Below are positions 1 to 14,500 of a stretch of DNA of 64,000 bases, in pieces; position 1 is the first letter of the stretch, and every line of letters starts with the position of its first letter. The position numbers were made by a program, and so were the translations under genes. The DNA comes from Gavia stellata. Lineage: Eukaryota; Chordata; Aves; Gaviiformes; Gaviidae. Where the stretch lies: NCBI RefSeq assembly GCF_030936135.1, contig NC_082610.1, forward strand, positions 20,222,428-20,286,427. Reading direction: 5' to 3'. Under the pieces are notes generated by a model. That model made no database searches, was not told the DNA's origin, and saw only the letters and a program-made list of their open reading frames with translations.

Positions 1-514
1 TCGTATTTCTGCTCCTTATTGGAAATCCTAATATTGCTCCCCTGAGAGCCCTGCTTCACCAGTAGCAAATGCTTCCCAACGAGTTGCAAGAAGACAATTT
101 GATTTTAGAGGGATTGCCAACCACTGGCATTTGGCATAAGATCAGTTTGCTTGCTTGTTGTTAAGTAACACACACACACAGGAAAGAGGGAACAAACTGC
201 ACCAAGCTGCATGTTAAATCATGTCACTTAACGTGCTAGTGGGTGCTCAGATACTATACTGACAAGGAAGAAATACCAAACAGTAATGCAATTATTTTAT
301 ATGTACAATTATGGGGGAAATCCCAGAAATGCAAACTTAAGCAGAGCTACAATTTCATCCAACATCTTCATTCTCTTCAAATACATCTGCCCTAAATATA
401 AAAAGCAACCTTTTCTCCTTTATCACATAATCAAGACATCAGTAAAACTCAATAGCTAGCACAGTACTCCAATTAAGCTCCAAATCAGTAAAAGACATTT
501 AGTTCTCCCTTTAA

Positions 515-531
515 ACACACACACACACACA
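515..531. repeat. (AC)8 microsatellite
   Basis: A short uninterrupted AC dinucleotide run. Similar shorter runs lie at 168-180 and 8069-8082. None is long enough to be more than a possible length-polymorphic marker. Confidence 0.8.
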
Positions 532-608
532 TTTAATCACTCTTCTTTCTATACACAAATGAAATAAATTCTTGTGGTGTTTTATAGAGGGGTTTTTTTG
601 AGAGGGAG

Positions 609-623
609 TTTTTTTTTTTTTTT
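609..623. repeat. Homopolymer T15 run
   Basis: Fifteen consecutive T residues. Comparable A/T homopolymers occur at 7448-7461, 9506-9520, 40541-40558, 50607-50622 and 54766-54779. No adjacent retroposed gene was found at any of them. Confidence 0.85.
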
Positions 624-2450
624 GGTAAATGCAGTTATAAGAGTTACACCATTACTGGAAAAGCAAATATCTTTGTGAAGTGCAGAAGAGCTATGAAGTA
701 ATAAAGGGAGAGAGAAGAGGAAGACACACAGGGGACAGAGGGAGCACGGAGAATGTTATGCGACCAAACATGGTTTAATTGTCTGAAGAGAGAAAAATAT
801 AGAAGTAAACAACGGAATACTTCTAAAAAGGTTTTCAAATAACAGAAGGACAGCCTTTAAGCAACAATGAGTTCAAACACTTCAAGAAATAAGAGTCATC
901 GGGGGCAGACTCTCAATACATTCCCTTTAATTTTGACAGTATCTTCTTAAGCTCGTAGCCTGACGTTGTGCCTGCTATGGCTTCCAAGCTTTTAACTTCC
1001 ACTGCAAACTTAACTATGAAACGGCATCTGATATTTAGCAATGCTACTTATGAAATGATTTTTTTAGAAATCTAACTGCTTTAGTATGGTTTCATTAATA
1101 TTCTCACCTGGTTAATACCAGAGCACAGAACAAGACAGAAAACTAACAAAGCGTGCATCTTGCTCTCCAATTAAGGATAATCTAGAAAATACACCACACA
1201 GTTACGTAGTTCATCTTCTCAATTCCATTCATTTCAAATAGCAGATTATAATAACAGCCTTGATACACACCACAGCGTTCAATGCTCAGGCTTCATTGGC
1301 AAGGAAACAGATGTATGAGGTGAATGGTTGGAGAGGAAGAAAGGAAATATTCTAGCATTGTATAGTTTAATTTATGTCTAGACTATAAGTCTTTGAAAGC
1401 ATAATGTTCTTAAAAAGGGCTATTCATATGGGAAATAATACTTGGGGGGAGGAAAATAACCCCAAAATATCTCACCCAGTGCAATCACATGTAATCCTCC
1501 CACCTATCTCTCTTGTACTAAAGAAAAAAAAAAATCCATTCGCTAGTACCGCGAGGCACAGGTGGGAATTTTCTCTATGTATCCAAAATACCAAGTGACC
1601 CACCAGCTGAAAAAGCAATCTATCAAAGCAGCTTCCACATGTCTATAGTCAAACAAGCAGGAGTCTGATATTCTCAGTTCTACTCGTGGCTCAGCCGACT
1701 CACCTTGACCCTGGGAACGTTACCTGGAACAAATGAGCAAAACACACTGCCACAGCTCGCAGCACAGTTTATGGAAGCCCGGGAAGAATCAGTTTTCAGA
1801 AATTTGTACGGGCAAAGGCACTTAGAAAACGAGGCCAAAAGAAAGCACAGCAGCAGCGCTGTCACGTGCGCCAATTCTGATTGCAGAAAGAGCGCAAGTC
1901 CATTGGAAAGGGTTTCAGCTCTTCTATGCTGTCACCTCCTATAAGTCTCCAGATGTCAGTTTATCTCTACTTCTATTGACTAGGTAAAAAGAGATCAAAA
2001 GCATGAAGGGTCAGAGGCATCTTGCCACCTAAGCACAAATGGATTTAATAAAAAAAATCCATAAAGAGATAAAAATTGGGAGGTCAGTATTAATTACACA
2101 GTTACTAAAAGTGCAAGTCCTAGAAAAGCATGGATGCACCTCTGCCATTTCAAAAAGCCTCTCCTCACAACGACATTTTTCCACCACCCACACAGCACTT
2201 CTGGACCCAATACACAGTAAAGCATACACAGTCGCGCATGCTCGCAGCAGGCACTGTAAGAGCTTTGCAGCAGCAGTGGGGATGGTATGAATGGACTCTC
2301 TCAGTCAGACATCCAGAACATACCCTGAAGAAAAAAATAGCTTCCAGACAGCACCACACTTCTGCGACCAGATCAGGTCGCTGGCACTGTAAATACCTTG
2401 CAACCCTACCAGCACCTATCCGCATCAAGATACAAATTATGTCATGCCTC

Positions 2451-2560
2451 TGGTATACACTTTGTCCTTGCGTGCTCTCCCTACAACAGCCTGGTCCTTC
2501 CAAGATGGTATACACTTTGTCCTTGCGTGCTCTCCCTACAACAGCCTGGTCCTTCCAAGA
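2451..2560. repeat. Exact 55-bp tandem duplication (two copies)
   Basis: Positions 2451-2505 and 2506-2560 are identical base for base, head to tail, with no spacer. The unit starts TGGTATACAC and ends CCTTCCAAGA. It is not a simple-sequence repeat and there is no third copy. Perfect identity suggests a recent local duplication or a young minisatellite at two units. An assembly artefact is possible, because a 55-bp exact repeat is within short-read size. Confidence 0.95.
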
Positions 2561-5500
2561 AAGAACAAGCATAAACTTAAGTTCTACTTTAAACAGTGGA
2601 GAGCCTCTTAAATATAATACTTTGTACTTCCAGACCCAAGTTCACAGGCACTGCTTTGGTGGGCCATGCCATTGGGAACAGGCACAGAGGAGCCTCACCA
2701 CCTTCAGAAGGCAGCACTTCTAGAACACCACAGAGGTGGATATAGGCAGCTGAGCTTAATCTCTCATTCAAGAGAGCAGAAGACATCCCATGCAAGCGCC
2801 CGGGTGCCCCGCAGATCTGTGCCGTAACCACTCTGCCTGCAGAAAGCCACCAGGAACTCAGCCATGCGGTGGCTGGTTGGCAAACCCCACCTGCCTGCCT
2901 TCCTCCAGGCCAAACAGGCAGCAAGTTATTTTGCCCCAACAGCACCTCCTACTTTCCGCGGTCACCACAATTCAAGGCCACCACAGGACAAAGAACATCA
3001 CCATACACAAACAGAACTGAGCACTACCAAAGGACCTCTGCCACTGTTTTTGCATTGGGGGGCAGGGGGGAGCAAAAGTCCGCAGGAGTTGCATATGAGG
3101 GAAGCAGGGAAATCCCACAAGTAAGATGAACCTACTCTCCAATAGCTTCACCGTAAAAAGTCAAACAAGGCTGGAAGTGAAGTGGTCTTCAGCAGCACTC
3201 ACCAAGCAGCCAGCTACTTGTACCAACCTTCTGCAGCTCTGGGCGGCTCAGGCAGAAGGAGCAGCCACAAGCTTTCAGCCCTGCACAGCAGCACCACTGG
3301 CATGGAAAAGCAGGTCTTCCTGCAGGTCACACGCAGCTGGTCATCCTCAGAGAACGTGGAACCTCTGAGCAGGCTGGGAATCACCCAGACCTCCTCTCTG
3401 TCCTCCCCTCCTCAGTTCAACACTGCAACTGCATTTAATGCTTCCTCCCCCTCTCACTCACAGAAAAATTGCAGCTTGACGTCTCAATGAAGGCTCAGCA
3501 GCCAGAGCAAATCAAGTGCACGTCCAGGTTTGCTGCCCTTTACACTCACAGGAAAATATATAGAGTCTTGACAACAGCACTCATACAGTCCTGTGGAGAG
3601 TCATTCCTCACATAAATGACCAGCACACAACTATTTCTACATGCGCTGGGTGTTGGCCTTTAGCATGTTAACCCATTGCACGCATCCCCAAGTGTGCATA
3701 CAAAATCTCTGTGCCCACAGGCACCCTCTACTTCTCCCAGTCAGGGTCTTCTACTCAAAGGAAAAAAATATGGATCCAGCATTCTCCCCCCCCCTTCCTG
3801 CATTCTTCAGTTCTACAATCTTTTTACCTTCTTTTCCCTCGGAGGGGAGGAGGTAGGGTACATACAGTCTCTACACAAAAATTCACGACTAAAGCAAGCC
3901 TCAAAATGACAAGCAAACATAAATGCTGCACCCTCTGGCATGCGCAAAAAGTTTCGAGCTGCTTTGTTCATCTCACTTTCACAAGTTGTGCATGAAGTTT
4001 ATTTCACAAGCAGGCCTTGGCAGACCACTGTCTCACTCCTCTCCTCCAGTTTTACCTCTAGTCTGAGTTACTGCACCTGTAAACTGGGAACAACAAAGGG
4101 TAAGACAAGGTTATCAGGCACGTAGCACCGCGCTGAAATCCTGCATGACAAAACTGGAAAGCTCAGGTGTGAGGTTTTGAAATTCCCACTAAGTTTACTC
4201 TCAAGAGAAAAAGAGCTCTCCTCACGTTGTCGTCTCATCCCAACGCGAGTCTGCGTGTACAAGCCATCAGGCTGCCTGAACAGATTCAACAGGTCCATGA
4301 TGAGCACAACAGCCGGTACATTTGTGGGCAGCCACGTAACACTTCAGGCTGAACCAAACTGAGGTACAGCGCAATGACAGCCTCCTTCAGAAAGGCAGAT
4401 AGTCTCCGAGAAACCCACCGGCTGCATTGTCCATCAATGGCATTGCACATGCCACCTGATGACAACAGGGAGAAGAGCCCAGGGGGACTTACTGGGTGTT
4501 ACAGCAACAGGTAAGACAGAGTCAAGGACAAAGTATAGTTCTGTCCTGAGTTTCAAAGCTATTAGTTTAAATAGATCCTCATTATCACTAAACTGAATGA
4601 TGTATCTAAGAGGGCGGCCAGCAGCTTTTTAAGCAAAGGTAACAGATGAATTTTACAATAGCTATTATACAGATCCCACTTCCATTTAGCATTCACAGGG
4701 TACATGAACTGTGTTCCTTTCATTTCTGCAGCTCTATTGCTAACGGTAAACACAGCAGATAAACAATACTTCATGATCCTTCTCTCACACAAAAAACCCC
4801 TGTCTCCCTTCTATGTGCTCGACAGAAAAGAGTAAGCTCCAAGAAGAGATACTCCATTTTGCTGTTTGCTTTAGGTTTACTACATTTTAGATGTAAAGAT
4901 TACATCTGTCTTTACAAAGACCTTAGAAACAGCTGCACTCCTTCAAAGGCAGATACATGGATAACTTTCTCCTCTCCCCATTTCTATGAATGGCATCTTG
5001 TGGTGATATAATACATATATTCTTAACTTCAATGGACAGCCACGCCAACTTGTTCCAGCTGAAAATACATTACCTAACATTGTATAGTGAAGAAGCCTGA
5101 AAAATGACATCTGCAGGAACAAGGCGTAGAAAAAGCCTGCTTCTGTACAGAACAAGCTCCTGGGGGTTGAAGAGGTAAGAGTGATGCACTGTTCACACAC
5201 TTTTCTACCAGGGGAAATTGATGGCATTTGGTTGACCTAGAGTACCAGTCAATCAAAAGTCAGTAGAGAAAAAGCAGAGGGAGGGGGGGAGAAATGAAGC
5301 TTGAGCTGCAGCAGTCATTTGCAGAGAGAATTATGGCTGAGAAGATGGTCTGATCTTTTGGGGATGCCTGCCACATGCTGGCTCGGGGCAGTGCTGTGGG
5401 CCATCCTCTGTTCCTTGTCACAGAAATCTTTCCTTCTTAAAGGCAAAGGCAGCAGCTTGTAGGCAAAGCATCAATATCTGCACGTGTGTGCAAGAAAAAC

Positions 5501-8500
5501 AAATCAGGACTGGCCTGCAGGACAGATCTGGCCCAGCTGGTGACAGAGTTGAACCTCTGAATTACATCACTAGTTCATGCCTATGTTTGTGACACCCTTC
5601 CTATCTCTTTCCAATTCCCTGGTCTTCACATTACAATATTCATTTTAAAAAATGTATGTATTAATACCTACCAAATTACAACTCATGTCAGAGTTAAAGA
5701 TATTAATCTTTTCTCTCCGAAAGCTCGTTGCTAAAGCTCTGCTGTAATATCTGGAGTCGTGTGCTTCATTATGAACCGCTGTCACATGCACCATGACCAA
5801 ACATTGAAGGTTGAAACATGCAGAAAGATGAGACAACAGGATCACAAGAATAAAAGACGCAGCTGTTAAATATCTGGTCAGCGTGCTTCCCCTTGCCCTC
5901 CCTCACCATGACAGTCTGCTGCTTTTGAACAAGTGATGCAGACCTGCAAAACCCCACTACACGGGCAGCTGAATGCCATGGCAGCGAGTCAGATACCAGC
6001 GCCTGAAATCCACTGAAATCTAATGACTGATCACTGACTCCAGTAAGCCTTGGATCAAGCCTGACCTCCAAGTCTCATTAAAAACTCATTTTTATATAAA
6101 AATCGATAGCCCTTTTGCCTCCTCCTTCAGCTGGGAGGAAAACAACAGAAGCACTTCTACAGTCAGACTTACATCTTACACTAAAAGAGCTCCACAACGA
6201 GATTAATCAAAGTGAAGAAGTTTAATAGGCTTAAAAATGAGAGCACATTAATAACTGTTCCTTTGTGGTAAACAGAGCTGGTAATCAAGCACAGGTTCAG
6301 CAGGACTCCTTATCCATCGCTGAGGCAGAATTAGCTCTGTAGCAACATGAATGAGCAAGTGATTGGCCTGGACAGTCACAAGCCAGGGTGGAAAGGCTCT
6401 GTAGAAATCCAATTCATCCATCAAAAACCCAGGAGAAGAGAAAGTCACTTTTCTCTTAGAAAAGAAACCACGTTTGTTGGTCGTTTCACTGTGAAGCTCA
6501 GGTTTCTCTGCCCATCACGACATTTTGCAGTGGCAGCACCATGCACGGCAAGGATGATATGACAGTCCCTAAAGCAATCCTTTCTCCACTATTACTCCCG
6601 GTCTAGCACAGGACCCCAGGCTCCAGCTGGAATGAGCCATGCTTCTTCAGAGCAACTCATTTGTGGAGACCAACTGATAGGCATCCAGTTTTCTTCTTCT
6701 GTTCCCGTAACAAAAACGTTTCCTGACAGTTCTTCGCTGCCTTTGTCTTGGGTCAGGAAATTTGCCTGGAGAAACTCGCTCTCCTACTGATCTTTCTTTT
6801 GTCAGTTTAGCAGCCTACGATGCTGTGATGCTCTTTGAAATTTAGCAGAAAAAGCAAAGCAAATGAAGTCTTTTCTCTATTCAAAGTTATAATTTGTCAG
6901 TGAAATGTTTTCAGAACTTTCAAGCTAAAACGCTGAAGTGAGAGAGGAGAAAAGAAAGCAAGACTGGCTGTATGCGACTTTTCACAAGACATTCTGGTTA
7001 TGCGGGAACATGCAGTACCTTCCCCTTCTCCAGCCTCATTATATGAACTCCAAATCCTGACTGTACATACCTTCAGAAGCCCCTTGGAAATAGCTATCTT
7101 CATTTCACAGATGGGTAAGTGGTCTGACAGACTACTTAATCAAAAAAATTTGGCTTAATCAAAATCAAAAAGCGAGTCTGCAGCTTAGCATTGAACTGCA
7201 GGAGACTGAGTTTTGCTTTTATTTATCTACCGGTTTTAGCATTTTTAAATTCATTTGAGGAAAAAAAATGTTGGATGAGAAGAAAGGAAAACCACACCAT
7301 TATGGAAGAAGAAAAAGCCCACACACGAGAGGCTAAAAAACCCTTCTGAACTCGCTGGAGTCTTTACAGCAGGGCCGCTCATGCACTCTATAACCAGCTC
7401 CAGGACACAAGACTTTAAGTGAGAATATATCCACCTTGACACAAAAGAAAAAAAAAAAAAACAGTAGAACAGCTAGATAACCACTCACTCCCACAGCTGA
7501 TCTTACAAATGAATGACAAGCTACCAGGAGGAATGCCAGCTGGACCCTGAAAGGTCCGTAAAACTTGGACAACAGTGGAATTATTCAGTGAATTCAGGGG
7601 AGGAAAACACACTCCAAAACTCAGAGAGTTGACTCCCAGCTCCAAAACTTTTGATTTTACATAAGTTCCTATTTCAAAAAGCCCTTTTTACATTTAAGAT
7701 ATATTCCCTCTGTTTTTTATGAAAATTTTGTCGTACCATGCTGACAAAATCCACCCTTCTTCATCATTACTACAGTAAGCAGTTAACTGTCCAAGCAAAC
7801 AGACTGCGCTTCTTCCAAGCATGTTGTGAAGTCTTTGCAAATAGATTCTGTCCAACAGGAGCAGCAGGTTCCGAAGCTGGGACTCCTTCACACAATTACC
7901 ATCACACTCAACTAAATACTTGTAATCTACCAGCATGAGAACCCCACAAACTGAGCATCAGCCTCCAGAGCAGAACGTCTCTGGTGGCAAACACTGCATA
8001 ATCTCAAGGTACATCCTCCGTAACAAAGTCAGTTGTTGTTCTAAGGATGATGCTTGGGATTCAAATCGCACACACACACACACCCCCTATACAACCTCAG
8101 CCACTTAACTGCCGGATGCAGTCTCAGAGGGACATCTTGATTCCCTGTACAGCCAAAGGAAAGAAACAGCAACTCCAATACAGCCCACATTGAGGAAAGC
8201 CGTATTTGAGGTGGGATGAATCTCCCTCTGCAAGTTCTCTTTCTCTTTCCCTGCCATCTGCAGAAGGAAGCCCTAAATGACTGGTTAGATGTTTAACTCT
8301 AACAGCTTTAGTTACGCAGAATTAACATAAGTCGAAGGTTTTACTCTTGGACCAGAAAAAAAAAAAGATTGCTTCATAGCTGCAGCAGACCCTGTAGCAG
8401 CCTTTGCAGAAAAAGCAACTTGTTGATTTGGAAAAAAAATGGATAATATGCAAAATACAGTTTTAGGCACTAAACAGAAAGAGATTTTGCTCTTAATAAC

Positions 8501-11500
8501 CAGGCTGCTCCTCCCCTTCTCCCCCCGATGCAGTCTTCAGACTCAGATTCAGAACATTAAAATAGAGGTCTGGGCCAATTATAAATATGATGTAAAGCAT
8601 GGAGTTTCCTTGATCTTCAGAGATTTTACTTATTACCTGAATTGCTTTATTTGCCTGATGCACATAATGAAGGTTTTCAAAACACCACTTTGTTCTTAAG
8701 TGACAAAAAAAGCAATCACTATAAACAACATCCTCAAGTGTTGTTTCACCTACTGACTAAGATTAGATGCCAATTTAGATCACAGGAAGCTGTAACACTT
8801 CAATTTCTGTGTACTATGATATTTTTACTAGGTTGCAAAGATTACCTACATAATTCTCTCTTCATTTTTTAAGCCATAAAACTATCTTCTGTCATATTTA
8901 TGTGATGCCTTGAACAATACTTTTCAAAACTAAGTTACCGGAGCTTGTTCACACTGCACTTTGTCTCGGCGCTTCTGTCATTTTTATGTTGCCCTTCCAG
9001 CACAGCGGAGAAGATCATACGGTGCCCCAATTCAAATGCGTGACTGTGAACCTTGAAGAAGGGTTTCCATAAAACAAGGTCAAACAAAACAGAAAGCAGA
9101 TAAGAACTATACTGCTGCCTTGCTTTTACACACAGGACAGGAAAATAAAGGCAGAGGAATTTATCCAAGAAAAAATATCTCCAGGTAATTGTCAGTTTGA
9201 AGACATTATCATATTTTGACAGAACTGGCTTCAGCCCTCAAAAAGAAGTAAAAGTCTCTTTGAACAAGATATAGGGAGAAGACTATCTTTGACAAGAAAT
9301 CAGCACAGGAACGTGCCCAAAGTGCTAACATACAGTGCCCATGCAGACACAGCATTTTTAAAGATCAAGTTTCTTAAATTAAAACAGTGCTTCTAACGCT
9401 CAGTCTTTCATGGCTAGGAATATAAAGTTGTCTATCAGGAAGCCCTTTTAGAAACGAATTCAAAAATCAAAAGCCCAGATTGAACAGAGTAGCTTTGTTA
9501 TGGGGAAAAAAAAAAAAAAAGATATGGAAAAGCCATAGTCTCTTAACATCTTTCCTGCTGTCCAAAAAACTAGACAACTACAGTTGATTTCAGAATAAGC
9601 ACGTGAATTTTACATAAAAATAGTGACCAAGAAGGTGGCATGTAAGGCACGTACTCTCCGACACCAGCACCCCTTGCAGCATCAACGTACTTTCTTCAGT
9701 TGGCAGCACTTCCCACTGCAAGTCCCAAACCCTTGCTATAGTCGACTCTGTAGGCACTGTGGAGACAGCCTTTTTGCCCCGCAGATACACAGTTGATCTA
9801 TAAGCAAACCATTTCTCTCCCTTGCCTGTAAGTCCTCATAAATTGCTTATTGTCAGCATCTTCAGAAGGATGCTGTAACAGCATCCAGACGCTCTCCAGA
9901 TAGCCTCAGCAAATCAATGCTCACACCCCAAAGGAAAGTCAGTGACAAGTAGGTTCCTAGATCCCAAAGAAAGTTTTGGAAAGATCCTGTCCATAAAAAT
10001 CAGTCAAGGAATTGTATTAGTTCATGGGTTCATGCTTTCTTTGATCAGCAAACAGCACAGGGATGGCAGGAGCTTGCCAGCTATGCTGAGGTGACTTTTC
10101 CTGGCAGAGATGGCTTGCCTCAACCTTAAAAAGAGCTACCTCCCTACTTTCTTGCATTTGCTGGAGCCACAAGGTGCTCTAGCTGTATCTACAGAGTAGT
10201 TTGGGGCTGCGGAGCGAAAATCCTTTTGGCTTAGGTGCTGAAACGCAGCTGCGCTCTAAAGAAATACTACAGTGAACATCAAACACATAAGCTGCTGGCA
10301 CAGACACTTCTTCTGTGCTGCATCGCTGCTGACACTGCCTGTATCACCGTCGTACCCGAGTGCCTCCCAGCCGCGCGCTAACTGCTGCAGCTAATATCTG
10401 ATGTTCGGTTTATTCTCCCTCTCTTCCCTGAGGGAGAATCATATGCACGGCACTACAAACCATTTTGAGAGAGTATAGGTTTTAAACAGGTACAAACAGC
10501 TTCTTTTTAAAGCTGAAAGCACGTGCCCTGAATGAAAGGTGCCCAGGCACACCATGCACAATAAAAGTTCCTTTCACAGACTAGGGCCAATATCCCCCCT
10601 CCCTTCCATTAGAACAGTCTCTTCTGCAAAGAACGACTTTATCCTTTTGGAGCAATGTTCTACTGAACCAAAAGCCGAATCATCAACCACTGCCCTACCA
10701 TAAACATCCATGGAAGGTTTTATGACACATACTAGTGCTGAAGTACAGCATGACTGTACAACCAAATCATTCACTGATGCTTGTAAAGTATTGTGGAATC
10801 CCTGAATAAAAGGAACTATCAGTCTACTATCCAATACAGGATACCAGCCTTTGTGTCCTCTCAGTTTTGCAGACTCTCTCCTTTTCATCTTACCTGCACC
10901 AAATGCTTATACTCTCCTTGAACTAGAATAACTCTTTTCCAGTTCCTTGGCAATACTCTACTTCTCATTCTAATTTGGCTTCCTCAGCTGTGCACATCTT
11001 TATCCTTACATTTGGTTCCTGAAACAGGCCTGCCTAGAATATTTGATAAAATCAGAATGAAATTGCCTGAATAGTAATGTTATTATAAAAATGCCCTATC
11101 TCTAGGGAATGATACAGTTAAGTTTTCTTAATAGCTTGCGCACTTGATGGACAGAAAACACTTCCTCCTCAGAAATGAGCAAAACAAATTAAACAATTCC
11201 AATAACACTGGAACAAAGAATTAGATTTTTCAATGCAGAACTTTTGCATAGGACAAAAATGGTTTCCAGAGGCATTTGAGGGTTTTGTTATTGTTTTCTG
11301 ACAAGACCTTAAAATCTACAGGCCTTAATACTAAAAATTCTTGTTCACAGACCAGAAGTTTTTCTGTATTGAGAAAAAGACAAAAAAACAAGAACAATTA
11401 AAAAAAAATTCCTACAGAGAGGGAAGAAATAACTAATCAGTTCTGCTCAAAAAGAGCTTTCCTATAATTCCCCAGCGGACCTACAAACAGCAACCGATAA

Positions 11501-14500
11501 ACCAGTTCCTAACTCTCCACCTGTAGCTTTCTTCTCCATGAAGAATTAGAGTTCCCACTACCAGCAGAAAAGAAAAAAAAAAAGTTACAAGAAGAGACAA
11601 CAGCATCCCTCTAGTCTTAATACTATTTCAGATTTTCAACAATAAAAAGTGTTCTGAGAGCCAGAAAGTCACATTTGAGTCCCATATGTAGGTCAAACTG
11701 TTCTTTCTAAAAGAAATTAGCAATTAAAATTTAGAGACTTGATTTAACTTCACACACAAAAGTTTCCAAAGAAGCACATCTGCCATCTCCGCTATGCTGA
11801 TGGACCGAGATGCTGTGAGTGTTAGAAGCACTGTCAGCACAGGAACCTAGAGATCCTGGGCGTCTAGAGCTTAGCCCCCAAGCTGTTAAGTCCAAAGTCA
11901 CTGAACAAGTTCTGGTGACAAGCAGATGTTTTAAACTGTAGGGGTCCAGCATGAATAACCATCCAGTTCTCATGGATGGAAAAACAAGTCTGAGGTACAC
12001 AGCACATTGCTGTTGCCACAGCGGTCTTCTCTAGAATGAGCATCTCTAAGTCTCAGCTGAGGACTTTTCTTGAGTATTGCGGCAGGTGGAAGCGTCAGCC
12101 AACACAAGCAGGGCAATGGAAAGGATGGAAATATAAATACCTAAGGAAAAAAGATTCTTCTTGGGTTTTGATGAGCGCACTATATGAATGGGATAGAGGT
12201 AACTCAAAAATACTACCACCAAACAGAACAACAATTCCCAGGGGAAACTTCTATCCCAAGTTAAAATTCTTCTACCTGTACCTACTCCAGGCTGTCTGAC
12301 ATGTTTTGCCATGCTGTCCTCTCGATCACAAAGCCAGTTTGATTTCAGAAATGCTTAACACGCAAAACAGTTATATCCCCATGTAAATAATAGAAATACT
12401 TTTCTTGCAAGAAATACTCAAAATCCCAAACCTCTGCAAAATGCTACAACAGAATTTGCACGTATCTTTGAGTTCTGATGGCATGACAATCCACTTTAAA
12501 TTAGCTCCCATGGTAACCGCAACATTAAGGTCCCCAGAGAGCCATCTCGCACACACACAAGATTGGAAGGGATGTGTCTGCAGCTTTGCAGTTGAAGTGA
12601 CAGAAAACAAACTTGATTCAATGCAGGGAGTCTCTCCACGACACCACTCTCCTTTCACCTAACAGGATTCAGAAAGACACCATTTCTTTCCCTTAGGAAT
12701 GGGATTCAGCTCTCATGTCATCTCCAAGACTAGAGCACACACTTCTCTTGAGGAACTGACCCTTGCTACCCTCGTCCCTCACACCCCAATGCAGCCTAAC
12801 TGTAACACATGTCCTTACATCATTTCACTAGGAGCTTTTTGTTCCTCAGCAAGACCCTGCTTTCTAAATTTTTCTAGTTAGGTTGGTGGAAGCCCAAGGA
12901 AGCCAAGAAACAAAGCTCTGCATGTTTTTCAGTCAACTGCAGAGCTAGCTGCTCTAAAGAAATACTGCCATGTAGTCAGCCCAAAGATACAGCCCAGGGA
13001 AAGTCCCCTCCCCTCCTTCCTTTGCCATACAGATGACTCCAACACACCTGAAAGCAAAGGCATCCTTTGCTCACTCATATCTCATCAAATTCCCCTTTCC
13101 AAGGGCATGCCTCATCTCACAATTTCAGCTCCCTCACTAATGATTTTTCTTAATTGGCCAGTCTAAGCTGCTGCAGGATGACACAACATCATGCTCCCGC
13201 AACACACACTGATGCAGGAGCAAGGGAACGAAATACATCTCTCCTACTTCGTCAGCTTGAGAGGATGGAGCGGTAATGACTAGACTGCAAGCAATGAGGC
13301 AGTGCTTACTGTTCCACCACATCACTGTGCTGTCCACTGCCACACACACAAAAAAGCCTGTGTCTTTCTCATTTCCACCTGCTAGCAACTGCATTTCGTG
13401 CAGGACGTGCTCTAATCAGAACTCGGAGATCCCCAAGAAAGGGAGCCAATTTAAAAACAAAACACCATACTTAGGTTGTCAGTAGCTTTCTGATCTCTAG
13501 CTTGCTGTGGGGTACACACTATGACAGGCATCACAGATTTTTAATGCAAAAAGATCTCTTTGTGTAAGGAATATTTATTACCCTTTTCATAGAACACCCC
13601 TTAAAAATTCAGATAAACAGCCCCAGAAGAGGCACTTTCACAACATCCCACTGACAGATGCAACTCCATTAGCCTCCCTCCTCTCCAGCCCGCTGTAATT
13701 TATTACAGCATCATAATTTGCAAACTCAGACTCTAGCAAGACAGACAGAGGCAGGAAAGCAGTTTGAGTGAGACAATGAGAAGGAAATGTTTTTCAGGAG
13801 AAAGACCAGAAAGTGATGGTTCAACTCTTTGCCCCAAAAGAGGTTATGTCTCTCAGCAAATCAAATCCTTTTGTTCATCTTCCAAACATATTTTGGCCGA
13901 GCTTCCAACTTCCAGAAAAGAGGCAGGAAATAGCAAATGAATTATAATGTCATCAAAACGATCGTAGCCTAGAAGTTTATACAGCTTTTATTTAAGGCTT
14001 CTGTTGAAAATAAGGTTTTTCTGTCTATTATTTTCTAAAGTTGTTCTGCTTAACGTTTATAGAACTGCAATTACTTGTAGATAAAAGCAACGCACACTAT
14101 CTAATGAAGATTACTATGAACACTACGCTTCCTTTGGGAAAGTATCTTCAAGTAGCTGAGCCAAAGATACTTACGCAAGCAACAGGTATTTTTGATTCAG
14201 TTTCTCAGAAGTGAGAAACAGAAGAGAATTTAAAATTCCTGCCCATTTGGCAGAGCACAGGGCTCTTTCTGCCTCCCTCTCTCTCTGAGCCATGACACAG
14301 TAATTCACAAAGTGAATTCAAGTCCTGAACATATCTGCTATTTTACATCTGGTTCCTGTTATTTTAACCTCAGAAGCAAATTGGGAAGAAAACAAAAAAT
14401 CCGATTTCTGCTGATTGCTTATACTTTCCTGAAGTTCCCTTCCTTTGTTCTATCAGCCAGGTTATTTAGAGGATATTACCCTAGTCCAACAAGAACATAA

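Noticed and set aside
2130..2723. 197-codon + strand frame
   Set aside because: It spans the exact 55-bp tandem duplication, overlaps a minus-strand frame and resembles no protein family.
10574..10888. 104-codon minus-strand frame in the presumed intron
   Set aside because: No known family is recognisable, and no convincing acceptor and donor pair was identified around it.
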